Assembly: GCF_040954645.1 (NCBI RefSeq) | Contig: NC_092809.1 | Coordinates: 79,937,435 to 80,001,434, forward strand | DNA length: 64,000 bases | Origin: Diabrotica undecimpunctata | Taxonomy: Eukaryota > Arthropoda > Insecta > Coleoptera > Chrysomelidae | Direction of reading: 5' to 3' | Shown: piece after piece, positions 1 through 10,681 of the stretch | Position numbering within the stretch: position 1 is the stretch's first letter | Layout: each line of letters starts with the position of its first letter | Made by a program: the position numbers and the translations under genes | Notes under the pieces: generated by a model | Told to the model about the DNA's origin: nothing | Database searches by the model: none | Seen by the model: only the letters and a program-made list of their open reading frames with translations

Positions 1-3000
1 GAGATTTCTTCCCTGGAAAGCAAAGTTTCTGCTAACATCTCTTCAGAAATCTCTAAAGTCACTTCTGAGATGTGTGCCCTGGACGATAGAATATCTTCGT
101 TAAAAAACCAAGTTGCTGCCGATAAGTTGGCCTTCGAAGAAAAGATTAAAGAGATGGAAAGGAAGATGGAAGAAACAGGGACAGCAGAGAGAGGTAACAA
201 TCCGATTACAATGGAGATAAAAGAAGACGAGACGAAATTTAAGTTGGAGACACGGCCGAAATTTGAAGGAAGTGGAGGTTCTATTCATGTTAAAGTCCCA
301 ACTTTCGACGGAAAATCATCATGGAACAACTACATGAAACAGTTCGAATCAGCCGCAAGAGCGAATGGATGGTCTGAAAAAGAAAAGGCTGTAAACCTGA
401 CTATCGCTCTTCGAGGAGATGCCTTAGATGTACTTCAGACCATAGCCGTAGAGGAGACCGATGATTTCGAACAACTGAAGAAGAGGTTAAATATGCGATA
501 TGGCCACGAACATTTGGAGCATGTATATCAGTCGCAGCTTAAAAATCGTAGACAGAAGAAAGATGAGGCTCTTCAAGAATATGAGGTAGATATTGCCAGA
601 TTAGTACGATATGCTTATCCAACAGCTCCCGAAGACATGATGGAAAAATTGGCCGTTCAAACGTTTATTGATGGTCTTCGTGATCATGAAATGCAGAGAA
701 CACTACGATTAGCTCGTCACAAGACGCTGGTTGATGTCTTATCCGCCGCCCTCGAATACGAGTCAGCTACGCAGGCCTCTGGCGGGTACAGTAAAGTTAG
801 AACTGTAAAAGAGGAAGGAGATGAAGATAAACTTGACCAGCTCGTTAATATGATAAAAAGCATTACATGCAAGAAAACGAAGACTATAAAATCAAGGAAC
901 TCACCATCAGAAAAACCAGAACGAGTCGGCTTTAGGGGAGCAGCTTCGACCCGGAACTTTTCCAAAGACCCTCTCATACTAATAGCTTCTTTGAAATGTC
1001 GTGAAGATAGTGTATATGTAGATGGAGACATAAATGGTAAAAAGCATACGTTGTTGGTGGATACCGGAGCGACCAGAACCATTATACGCCCGACAGTTAT
1101 AAACAGCCGAAAGAAACTGTTACCAACGAGGTTACGACTTCGGACCGCTACAGGTGAAAATGCCAACATTCATGGAGAAATCCAGGTACAATTGGGAATT
1201 GGGGCAGAAAAGTTTGTCCATACTGTTATAGTTGCTGACATCGAAGAGGATGTTATATTAGGAATGGACGTAATGAATATGCATGGATTCCAATTGGATT
1301 TTAAGAATAAGGTAATCAAAGTTGGCAACGAGGAGGTATTTCTCCATCCACATAATGACAACACTGTGCAAGCAGCCATTACAGAAGATACAGTCGTGCC
1401 TGCGAGAAGCGAAACGATCATAGTAGCGCGACTACAGGGAATTGTAGACGAAGGGAGACCTGTTATGATGGAGCCTTGGAACCACGACGATGAGGTTGGC
1501 CGTGGAATCATAATTGGAAAGGAATTGGTGACTTCGGCTAAAGAAATTCCTGTGAGACTTATCAATGTCAACGACTACCCAGTGACCATAAAGAAAGAGA
1601 CAAAAGTAGGAACTTGTGTACCTGTGACATCCATAATTCGTCAGGCGACAACATCTGATAATTCCAACGACAAATTCGACCAAATGGTTGCAGTTGCAGG
1701 ACAGTCTCTAAATCAGATGGAGAAAAGGAAATTAAGGGAATTTCTTCGGCAGTATCGTGATATTTTCGTACCGAAAGGAGGAAAGACGGGAAGAACTACC
1801 GTTGTTAAGCATAAAATTGATACTGGTAATGCTAAGCCAATTCGTCAAACAGCTCGACGATTACCACAGGCGAAGAGAGAGGAAGCTGAAACGATTGTTC
1901 AGGAAATGAAGAAAGACGGGGTGATAGAACCTTCTACGAGTCCATGGGTCTCTCCGGTGGTCCTGGTTAAGAAGAAAGACGGAACGACGAGGTTCTGTGT
2001 GGATTACCGTTTGCTGAACAACGTTACCAAGAAAGATAGTTATCCTCTGCCTCGGATCGATGACACATTGGACACATTGGCTGGAAGTAAATTGTTTTCT
2101 ACTTTAGATTTGAAGTCTGGATACTGGCAGGTAGAAATGGACCCAGTCGATAAAGAAAAGACAGCCTTCACCACAGGATCTGGATTGTGGCAATTCAACG
2201 TTATGCCATTTGGACTTTGTAATGCTCCTGCGACATTTGAGAGGCTTATCGAAAATGTGTTGAGAGGGTTATCTTGGAAAACATGCCTGGTTTATTTAGA
2301 TGACATAATCGTCTTGGGGGAGACATTCGAAGATCATTTGAGGAATTTAGAAAACGTTTTTAATCGACTTAAAGCTGCCCAATTGATGCTAAACCCCAAG
2401 AAGTGCCAGCTATTTCAAGGTAAAGTCAATTATCTGGGTCATATAGTCAGTAAAGAAGGAGTGGCCGTGGATAAGGGAAAAATCGATTCCATTAAGGAAT
2501 GGCCAAAGCCAACTGACAAACATCAAGTGAGAAGTTTTCTTGGACTATGTACTTACTACCGAAGGTTTATTAAGAAGTTTGCAGATATCGCTAAGCCATT
2601 AACGCGACTTACAGAGGAAACAAGAAAATACCGCTGGGATATAGACTGCCAAAATGCCTTTGAAACGTTGAAAAAGCATTTAATAACAGCACCAATTTTG
2701 GGGTATCCACTGCCAGAAGGAGAGTTCATCTTAGATACGGATGCAAGTAACGTGGGAATTGGAGGAGTGCTGTCTCAGATTCAAGGAGGACAGGAACGAG
2801 TCCTCGGATATTTTAGTAAAGTCCTTTCAAAACCTGAGCGGAATTATTGCGTCACGAGAAGAGAACTTCTGGCAGTAGTGAAATCAGTAGAGCACTTCTA
2901 TCAATACCTCTATGGAAGGAAGTTTTTAATCCGAACCGACCATGCCGCCCTTAAGTGGTTGATGCAGTTTAAGAATCCAGAGGGTCAGATAGCCAGGTGG

Positions 3001-5175
3001 ATCGAACGACTCCAAGAATACGATTTTAAGATTGAGCACCGAGCCGGAGTTAGCCACAGAAACGCTGATTCTCTTTCCAGAAGGCCATGCCCAGCAGAGT
3101 GTCCCCACTGCAACAAAACGGAATCCAAGGAAGCAGCAGTGCTAAGAACGACGATTGTCAACGACGACTGGACGCCTACTAAGATAAGGGAAGAACAAGA
3201 GAGAGATCCAGTTATACAGAAAATCCGAAAATGGAAAGAGGAAAACCGTCGACCACCTTGGCAGGAAATATCAAACCTATGCTCAGTAGTTAAGACGTAT
3301 TGGGCCCAGTGGGACTCATTTATCATCGAAGATGGCTTGCTTAAACGAGTCCTGGAAAATGATGACGGTTCAGAGAAGAGAAGACAGTTGGTGATCCCAA
3401 AGAGCAGAATAGCCGAAGTACTTCGTCAGTTACACGACAGTCCATCGGGAGGGCATTTTGGTGTAAGGAAAACCCTTCAGCGAATTCGGGAACGATTTTA
3501 TTGGATGAACAGTTCCGACGACGTAAAAGACTGGTGTAAGAAATGTACTATTTGTGCTACGAGTAACGGGCCTCACCGGAAAAGGAGAGCTCCTATGAGA
3601 CAATATAATGTTGGAAGCCCGTTTGAAAGAATAGCTTTGGACATTGCAGGGCCATTTCCAGAAAGTGAAAATGGGGGCAAGTACATGTTGGTAGTAATGG
3701 ATTACTTCACTAAGTGGGTCGAGATTTACGCACTTCCAGACCAGAAGGCCGCCACCGTTGCAGATAAGTTGATCCAAGAATATATCAGCCGATTTGGAGT
3801 GCCTTTGGAGATCCATAGTGGCCAAGGCAGGAACTTCGAAAGTGATCTATTCCAAGGAATATGTGATAGACTAGGCATGAAGAAAACAAGAACTACCGCG
3901 TATCATCCGCAATCGGATGGTATGGTAGAACGAATGAATAGGACAGTTGGCAAGTATTTGACAAAGATGGTGTCCGATCATCAGCGAGACTGGGACCAAT
4001 ACCTTCCGTTCTTCACAATGGCCTACAGATCTGCTGTTAACGAATCAACGGGCCAGACACCAGCCAGAGTCCTATTCGGACGCGAAATGCGACTACCTTG
4101 TGATCTAGAATTTGGGTGTCGACCTGGAGAAGATGTAGCAGGTGAAGATTATGTGATCGAATTACGAAGAAGAATGGACGATGTACATGAGTTGGTCCGT
4201 TCCCACCTTCAGATCGCTAGCGACCGAATGAAGAAACGGTACGATACACAAGCCGAAAAGGGTTGCTTTAAGAAGAACGACAAAGTATGGCTGTATAATC
4301 CCAAGAAGCGAAAAGGTTGTTCTCCCAAATTGCAGCAGTTTTGGGAAGGTCCATACCTCATCATGGAGAAGATCAACGATGTCATCTACCGAATAAGCAA
4401 GATTCCGAGGGGAAAGCCGATGATAGTACACCATAACCGGTTGGCATCTTTCGAAGGTGACCACGACGTAGATGAAGAAGTGGAAGTAAACCAAGTCCAA
4501 GATGTGTTTGACCTCACGTTTGAGGAATTCATGGGTGCCTATGGAGGTACCGGTAAAGCGAGACATGGTGTTACCACTGAAGAAAAGCAAGATCTACTCG
4601 CGCTCCCCGATGACTACTCGCTGGCCCTTACCATCCCGGCCAGTATCAAAGACGCACCAGGGTTGGCATCCGTCTTTCGAAGGAAGTTTGGTCGAGTTGC
4701 AGAACTTCAATGCCAAGTGCCAGCTCCCGGTAAAACCTTGAAACTCCAAGATGCATCACGTTACCTTTTCTACCTGGTAACAAAAGACACTGCCCGTGAC
4801 CAACCTACCTACCGAGATGTATGGGAAGCCTTACTTCAATTGAGAGGGCACGTACTAGAGTCCGACGTGCAAAAGTTAGCCATGCCAAAGTTGGAGTGCC
4901 GCCAATTAGATTGGAGGGTTATCCGAAATATGGTGGAGGAGATCTTTAAAGACACCGAAGTCCAGGTGTTAGTCTGTTGCAATCCGCATAGTTACTGGTG
5001 CGGAGAGAAAACCGTCCCTTGTCATTTTTATACAACTGGAAGTTGTAAAAGAGGGTCCAGTTGCCGATACCAGCATACCGTTCCAGTTCTAGTCCCAACA
5101 AGGTTCCAGGAGGAACCATCTTTTGAGAGGGGGGCAATGTTACGTAAAAATATGAGTCATAGTTTTAACCTTTAA
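1..5175 (+). CDS. Gag-Pol polyprotein with C-terminal macro domain and CCCH zinc finger (5' partial)
   Basis: The frame is open from base 1; the first ATG is at 70 and residues are counted from it (1701 aa), but the 24 codons before it are open and coiled-coil-like, so the true start is probably upstream. Order: coiled coil (1-45), Gag capsid-like (75-240, no CCHC knuckle seen), protease DTGA (D331), RT with YLDD (742-745), RNase H (D889, D891), integrase zinc-binding HHCC from H1122, and integrase core D1191, G1251, E1287. The middle catalytic Asp is Gly (GGC, 3820-3822); its 35-residue spacing to E1287 confirms the position. Residues about 1512-1637 match the OARD1/TARG1-type macro domain in layout: APGLASVF, KFGRV, YLFYLVTK, PTY and LAMPKL. 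Residues 1651-1669 form C-x7-C-x5-C-x3-H. No stop or frameshift breaks the frame. The macro call is from recalled family hallmarks, not a search. Confidence 0.88.
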   Translation, partial: EISSLESKVSANISSEISKVTSEMCALDDRISSLKNQVAADKLAFEEKIKEMERKMEETGTAERGNNPITMEIKEDETKFKLETRPKFEGSGGSIHVKVPTFDGKSSWNNYMKQFESAARANGWSEKEKAVNLTIALRGDALDVLQTIAVEETDDFEQLKKRLNMRYGHEHLEHVYQSQLKNRRQKKDEALQEYEVDIARLVRYAYPTAPEDMMEKLAVQTFIDGLRDHEMQRTLRLARHKTLVDVLSAALEYESATQASGGYSKVRTVKEEGDEDKLDQLVNMIKSITCKKTKTIKSRNSPSEKPERVGFRGAASTRNFSKDPLILIASLKCREDSVYVDGDINGKKHTLLVDTGATRTIIRPTVINSRKKLLPTRLRLRTATGENANIHGEIQVQLGIGAEKFVHTVIVADIEEDVILGMDVMNMHGFQLDFKNKVIKVGNEEVFLHPHNDNTVQAAITEDTVVPARSETIIVARLQGIVDEGRPVMMEPWNHDDEVGRGIIIGKELVTSAKEIPVRLINVNDYPVTIKKETKVGTCVPVTSIIRQATTSDNSNDKFDQMVAVAGQSLNQMEKRKLREFLRQYRDIFVPKGGKTGRTTVVKHKIDTGNAKPIRQTARRLPQAKREEAETIVQEMKKDGVIEPSTSPWVSPVVLVKKKDGTTRFCVDYRLLNNVTKKDSYPLPRIDDTLDTLAGSKLFSTLDLKSGYWQVEMDPVDKEKTAFTTGSGLWQFNVMPFGLCNAPATFERLIENVLRGLSWKTCLVYLDDIIVLGETFEDHLRNLENVFNRLKAAQLMLNPKKCQLFQGKVNYLGHIVSKEGVAVDKGKIDSIKEWPKPTDKHQVRSFLGLCTYYRRFIKKFADIAKPLTRLTEETRKYRWDIDCQNAFETLKKHLITAPILGYPLPEGEFILDTDASNVGIGGVLSQIQGGQERVLGYFSKVLSKPERNYCVTRRELLAVVKSVEHFYQYLYGRKFLIRTDHAALKWLMQFKNPEGQIARWIERLQEYDFKIEHRAGVSHRNADSLSRRPCPAECPHCNKTESKEAAVLRTTIVNDDWTPTKIREEQERDPVIQKIRKWKEENRRPPWQEISNLCSVVKTYWAQWDSFIIEDGLLKRVLENDDGSEKRRQLVIPKSRIAEVLRQLHDSPSGGHFGVRKTLQRIRERFYWMNSSDDVKDWCKKCTICATSNGPHRKRRAPMRQYNVGSPFERIALDIAGPFPESENGGKYMLVVMDYFTKWVEIYALPDQKAATVADKLIQEYISRFGVPLEIHSGQGRNFESDLFQGICDRLGMKKTRTTAYHPQSDGMVERMNRTVGKYLTKMVSDHQRDWDQYLPFFTMAYRSAVNESTGQTPARVLFGREMRLPCDLEFGCRPGEDVAGEDYVIELRRRMDDVHELVRSHLQIASDRMKKRYDTQAEKGCFKKNDKVWLYNPKKRKGCSPKLQQFWEGPYLIMEKINDVIYRISKIPRGKPMIVHHNRLASFEGDHDVDEEVEVNQVQDVFDLTFEEFMGAYGGTGKARHGVTTEEKQDLLALPDDYSLALTIPASIKDAPGLASVFRRKFGRVAELQCQVPAPGKTLKLQDASRYLFYLVTKDTARDQPTYRDVWEALLQLRGHVLESDVQKLAMPKLECRQLDWRVIRNMVEEIFKDTEVQVLVCCNPHSYWCGEKTVPCHFYTTGSCKRGSSCRYQHTVPVLVPTRFQEEPSFERGAMLRKNMSHSFNL

Positions 5176-5387
5176 AACATGTTTTTATTCTAATATGTTG
5201 TAGAGTTTACGAGAGGCCTCGATTTACCTGAGCGACCTTCCAGAACCGATGCGAGGGAAATCCAGTTTGCCTTTACCGTTTCGCCATCGAAGGTTTTAGA
5301 CTATTCGAGATAACGGCACTGGTATATAATAACGGAACTTTATTTGGAAGGGACAGTTAATTCTCAACACCCGCGCTCGCGAATTTG
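5138..5387 (+). repeat. 3' LTR (partial) of the macro-domain gypsy element
   Basis: It begins TGTTACG right after a purine tract (GAGAGGGGGG) and overlaps the last codons of the polyprotein. A TATA-like box (TATATAAT) lies near 5323-5330. TGTTACGTA occurs again at 5386, next to the LINE junction, so the right limit is uncertain. No partner LTR is in the window to fix the ends. Confidence 0.55.
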
Positions 5388-8300
5388 TTACGTACGGATA
5401 TAATAAATTATTGTCAGATAAGTTAATATAAATAAAGAAATAAATTAAATCCGTAAGTGTTATAAATATTGAACCTTTTAATAAATTCACAACAATATAC
5501 TCGTATATTTTTATTATAAATTGGTTTATACATCGTGTATTTAATGAGCAATTTAAAACTAAATGCTCAATTGAGCCTTCTTCACCACATTCGCAAAATG
5601 GAGTTTCGGCTAAATTAATTCTAAATTTATGTAACGGAGACAGAGCATGGTTAAATCTTATTCTACATAGTATTCTAATTATATCTTTATTAAAATTTGA
5701 GTTTTTGAACCACGTTGAGGACTGTATTTTTGGTTTTATATCTTTATAATATAATCCTTTGTTGGACAAATTGTACAGTGTTTGCCATGAATTTAACATT
5801 TTTTTTCTTAGATGAGAATTTAGATCTTCAATTACACATTTATATTCTAATTCTTTAGATGGTTCATTACATTTAGCAATTTTATCTACTATTTCATTAT
5901 TTAATATTCCACAATGAGCTTTTATCCAACAAAACATTACATTAGATCCTCTTAATTTTATTGTACCCACCAGGTTTATAATTTCAGATAACACATAGTT
6001 AAATCCAATATTGTTATATTTAGAAACATTTTCAATTTTTTGTATTGAACTTTTACCATCAGAGAATATAACGTAATTAGATTTTGTTCTTGAGAAATTA
6101 CTAATATATTTAAGTGCTTCTAATATTGCTATTAATTCAGCAGTATATATCGAGGTTTTAATATTTAGATCTACTACTGTACTAAATTTTCGATCTGGAT
6201 CGTAAAAGGCAGATGTAACCTTTAAAACTGATTTAGATGCATCCGAAAAAATATATGAATAATTAGGGAACATAGACTTTATGTCAGCTTGGAACATGCT
6301 ATTCCGGATATATTGTGGAAATTCTGAGTAGTCTCTAAGATATCCTACTTTTATACTGTCCAAGTCTTCTAATTCTATTTTAAAACATGGTAATTCTCTT
6401 GAAGTCGAAATGTCCTTACTAAGTTGTATCCTTACGTATTTGTACGATTCAATAATAGGAATTGTAGGCTTTGTTTGCCAATATTCCTTAACTAGATCGT
6501 AAATACTGAGTTGAAAGCATTTTTGGACTACCGGACTTTTCTTTGCATACATTTTTAATAAAAACTTCTCCGTTAAGTAATCTCTTCTGAAATTTAGTGG
6601 AGGTTCATTGCATTCTACATTTAAATTTGAAATGGGTGTACTCTTAAGTGCACCTATACTTATTCTTAAGACTTTATTTACTAGCCTATCTAATTTCTTC
6701 AGGTGAGTCTTCGCTGCTTGACTATAAAAAATTGACCCATAATCTATTATTGAACGAATATAAGCTTTATAAAAGGTAAGCGTAATATTTGGATCAGCTC
6801 CCCAACTTGTATGACACACTGATCTTATTGCATTTAATCCTTTTTCTGTTTTTGTTATTAAGCGGTCTATGTGTTCGTTCCACAATAACTTCCTATCTAT
6901 TACCATACCCAAATAGTTAATGGATGATTGAACCACAAAATTAACGTTATTTAATACTATACATTGTGGTAATCTATGTTTTTTGGAGAATATACATGCT
7001 TGGGTTTTCTTTGTAGAGATACTGAGTCCTATATTAAAATAATACTCTTCTATTGTCGAAAACATTTTACTCATTATATTGATACCTTGATCGATTTCAA
7101 CTTTAGGTACATATATACACACATCATCAGCAAACTGTAGAACATTTCCTCTTGTATTCATTTTTTTGTGTAAGTCTGAGGTATAAATGAGATATAGTAA
7201 AGGACTAAGGATGCTTCCTTGCGGTAACCCAACATTAGAAATTCTTGGATCCAATAGTTCATTATTGATTTGAAGTTGTAGATTCCTATTTGAATACAGT
7301 TTTATTATTCTTTTACCAAAGTCACTGGGTAGTCCTATCTTCTCTATTTGATGATAGAGGATATTTAATTTGATATTATCATATGCACCTTCTACATCTA
7401 TGAATAGAGATACCAGGGATTTACGTTCAGAAAAGGATATATTAATATCTAGGATAAGGTTAGCTATATTTTCTGATGTCGATCTTAGTTTATGAAACCC
7501 ATATTGTGTATCACTAATTTTGTTATTTTTCTCTAACCATAATTCAAGTCTTCTCTTTACCATCCGTTCAAATGTTTTTAAAATACACGATCCTAATGAA
7601 ATTCCTCTATATGAATTCGCTGAGTCTATATCTTTATTTGGTTTTAAAATCGGTATAATTACATAATCTTTCCATGAATCTGGAAATTCACCTTTCATCC
7701 ATATTAAATTAATTATATTTAACAATTTTATTTTCTGACACCTTGGTAAGTAATACAGCATAATATAATGGACATTGTCTAAGCCAGGAGCAGTATTTTT
7801 ATGACACTTTAAACTATATTCTAGTTCTTTTAGAGTAAATTCATATAACAAATAGTTTAAATTATTATTATTCACTTTTTTAGGATGGTTTACATTTAAA
7901 TTTGGTGAAACCCAGGGCGGAGCTAACTTATTTAAAAATTCTTCAGTCCAATTATCTTTCTTTACTTGATTTTTTGGGACATTATAAGTATTTTTGATTT
8001 TTTAAATTTCTTTCTAAATTTCTTGGACCGGAGTATTTTTATTTAATTTATTACAAAATTCTCGCCAAGAAGCTTTTTTACTTTTTAATATTGTTTTTTT
8101 CTTAATTGCCTCTGCTTTCTGATATTTTATGTAATTTTCATATGTACTATTTCGTTTAAATTCTAAAAAAGCTTCTTGCTGAAATTTTATAGCTTGTGCA
8201 CATTCTGGGTTCCACCATTTTTTATTAAACTTACTATTGATCGTCATTTTTTTCTTAGGTATTGATAATTCACAAGCATCATTAATTCTATTGATAAATG

Positions 8301-9104
8301 TATTATATATGTTATTAATATTTTCATCAGTATTTATATCTTTGGTGTCAATAGTTTCAAGAATCGAAGAAAATAACGACCAATCTGCTCTGTTCACGTT
8401 CCATCGGGTTCTCTCATTAACTATTGTTATATTATCAACATCGCTTTCAATTATTATTGGAAAGTAATCAGAACCTAGAGATACATTTTTTACGTTCCAA
8501 TCAAAACAGGAAGATATGTCACTGGAACATATAGTTATGTCCACAGCTGATTTATTTCTAGTGTATAATCTAGGTATTATAGTTTCGGCCCCATTATTTA
8601 AAAAACATAACTCACAGTCTTCTATTGCTGTTAATAGACTAAGTCCAGCCCTATCCTTCTGATCGCAACCCCATGCATTATGGTGACAATTAAAGTCTCC
8701 TGCCACCAAAAATGGTGTACTTAAACTATTAAAAAACTTTTTCCATTCACTCTCTGATACGTTTAAATTTGGTTTTGCATACACTGAATATATATATTAA
8801 GTACTTTATTTGATTTTAATTTGACTGTTATTGATATACTCATAACCTGATTGATTTTATGATGATTTGGATTACCTGTGAACTGAATGTGTTTTTTAGT
8901 TAAAATAGCTAATCCTCCATAACCATCATCTCTATCTCTCCGAAATATATTATAACCACTGAAATTAATATTATTTTTTTCTTTTAACCACGTTTCACTA
9001 ATTATAGCTATATCAATATTATTTTCAAAAATAAATTTCTCAAAATGACCTTTATTGTGTACAATGGACCTAGCGTTCCACTGTTCAATTTTGAACTTAT
9101 TCAT
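5388..9104 (-). pseudogene. LINE ORF2: endonuclease, reverse transcriptase, RNase H (broken)
   Basis: Starts at ATG 9104. Endonuclease segment: QWNARS near the start, SETW, then GDFNCHHNAWG. The usual SDH motif reads SDY, so the catalytic His is Tyr. A frameshift lies near 8785, next to a short AT run. Two in-frame stops (TAG and TAA) occur in the linker at about 7990-8015. Reverse transcriptase follows, with NSYRGISL, VEGAYDNI, LPQGSILSPLL and FADD. RNase H (about 6270-5850) keeps FSDASK, TAELIAILEAL, SDGKSS and KAHCG. A CxC...H-x4-C segment (CECGEEGSIEHLVLNC) near the end is usual in this clade. The broken frames mean it cannot encode an active protein. Confidence 0.88.
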
Positions 9105-10372
9105 TATCAGCGAGAATACGACTTAAATTATTTTTAAAATCGTCAAACATTTTTATATTGTCGAAAGTTATTGAGTTATTCTTTAATACATTTTTAAAAG
9201 TGCTTATAATCATATCACAAACAGAGTTTATTTTACAGTTTTTATTTGAATTTGAGCTCATTGTTGATTGGGAATAGTTAGGGATATTTCTATAATTTTG
9301 ATATACCGGTTGACTACTAGTAGATGGAGATGAAAGAATCTCCTTATGCTCGTCAGAATATCCTGAACGGGGATAATTAGGATAACCTTCTAAATTTCGT
9401 CTGCGTTTAACTGGTACTGAGTAATGAGTGCTTTTATTTACATTCTTTGTCACCGTTGCGTAACTATTATCAGATTTTTTATTAGCCTCACTATAGGATA
9501 AATTTTCTGTAGCCATATATGTTTTAATTTGTTTCTGACGATGAAATTCTTCACAATTTTTCCTATCCGTTGCTTCATGATTTCCTTTGCATAAAATACA
9601 TGATGTTAATTGAGAATTACAAGAATTTGTTTCATGTTCATTGCCGCATTTTCCACATCGAACTTTACCTCTACATTGTGCGCTAACGTGACCGTACCTC
9701 ATGCATTGTCTGCATTGGATTACTCGTGGAACATATATGTCTACATCGTAAATAATTTTTTCTATTACTACCTGTTTAGGTATCATTTGCCCCTTAAAAG
9801 TAACAATAACTGCCATTGTAGGGAGTAACTTACCATTTACCTTTCGTTTTATTCTCCTTACTTCATAAACTTTAAAATTATTTCCATATTTAGGTTTAAT
9901 TATGTTTAATAAATCATCGTCTTTGATATCCTTGTCAATACTTTTTATTACACCTTTTTTGTATGTAAAGAAAGTGGGTATATAAGCCTCGTAATTTTTT
10001 TCCTGAAATACTTTGGCCTCGACTAATTTGTTGGCACTATTGAATGAATTTAATTCGACTTTAACTTTATTTCTACCAGTTACAGAAATACCTATTTAAA
10101 ATGTTATCCCTGATCTCCGGTTCTGCATTTAAAATTAATCTAGCAGTAGAAATTTTATGAAACTTACCTATGTTTCCTTCTTTACTTTGCACAAATACAT
10201 AATATGGACCTTGGTCCGTTGGACTATATTTATTTTTTTGTTTTATTATTTTTTCAATACCACCTGTTTCGTCGCTTTTTCCATTTCCGCTAAATTCCAT
10301 ATTCACTTTATCTATAATTATACTTTTTCCTCTATCAGGAGGTTCATATCTTCCGTCCGAATCCCCGATCAT
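9097..10372 (-). pseudogene. LINE ORF1: Gag-like RNA-binding protein with CCHC knuckles (frameshifted)
   Basis: Likely start is ATG 10372 (MIGDSDGRY). A single frameshift near 10085 separates the N-terminal segment from the rest, which stays open to TAA at 9097-9099. The C-terminal half has clustered zinc knuckles: CRQCMRYGHVSAQC, then CGKCGNEHETNSC and CILCKGNHEATDRKNC, the triplet usual for ORF1 proteins of I, R1 and Jockey-type LINEs, which coat the element RNA. The stop overlaps the ORF2 start by 8 nt (ATGAATAA), a layout compatible with termination-reinitiation. Confidence 0.82.
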
Positions 10373-10480
10373 AACAATCAAAAAACAAATAAACAAACAC
10401 TTAATGAATACTCGTTCACGCACTGATAAGAACTTTACCTGACCACTGCCAAAAACGAACTGATACATGAGTGGAAATAA

Positions 10481-10588
10481 TAAAAACGGGGAGATTCAAC
10501 GTTGCCAAACTTATTGGTTTTATTTGACCTGTTGTCTTTTTAGCATTTGAACAATGTTCTAAGATAATCAAATTTGGGCAGATAATCA

Positions 10589-10593
<5 letters not shown>
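10481..10593. other. Short unassigned spacer
   Basis: AT-rich sequence between the LINE 5' end and a TA tract. It may hold LINE 5' UTR. No coding or repeat signature was recognised. Confidence 0.4.

Positions 10594-10677
<84 letters not shown>
10594..10677. repeat. (TA)n microsatellite
   Basis: Uninterrupted TA dinucleotides, about 84 bp, bounding the left end of composite unit A. Confidence 0.99.

Positions 10678-10681
<4 letters not shown>

Larger units (their letters stand above)
1..5387 (+). mobile_element. Ty3/gypsy LTR retrotransposon carrying a macro domain (5' part outside window)
   Basis: The window opens inside this element. One uninterrupted gag-pol frame is followed by a G-rich polypurine tract (about 5125-5134) and then a presumed 3' LTR that starts TGTTACG at 5138. 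The 5' LTR and primer-binding site lie left of the window. Domain order (Gag, protease, RT, RNase H, integrase) is Ty3/gypsy. The LTR is cut by the 3' end of a minus-strand LINE near 5388, and its rest was not found on the far side of that LINE. The element is unusual for the extra domains after the integrase. Confidence 0.9.
5388..10480 (-). mobile_element. I-type non-LTR retrotransposon (LINE), decayed
   Basis: ORF1 with zinc knuckles, then ORF2 with APE endonuclease, reverse transcriptase and RNase H, all on the minus strand, in the order of I-superfamily LINEs. The 3' end abuts the gypsy LTR; the ORF2 frame runs into LTR sequence without its own stop, so the LINE lost its 3' end or joined the LTR by rearrangement. 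The 5' boundary (about 10480) is set only by the end of ORF1-like sequence. No target-site duplication was found. Confidence 0.85.

Noticed and set aside
717..4590. Minus-strand frames of 100-150 codons opposite the gypsy polyprotein
   Set aside because: Shadows of the plus-strand coding sequence; no motifs of their own.
5138..5387. Complete 248-bp LTR bounded by the two TGTTACGTA motifs
   Set aside because: An LTR should end with a complement of its start; the second motif is in the same direction, so it is not a normal LTR end.
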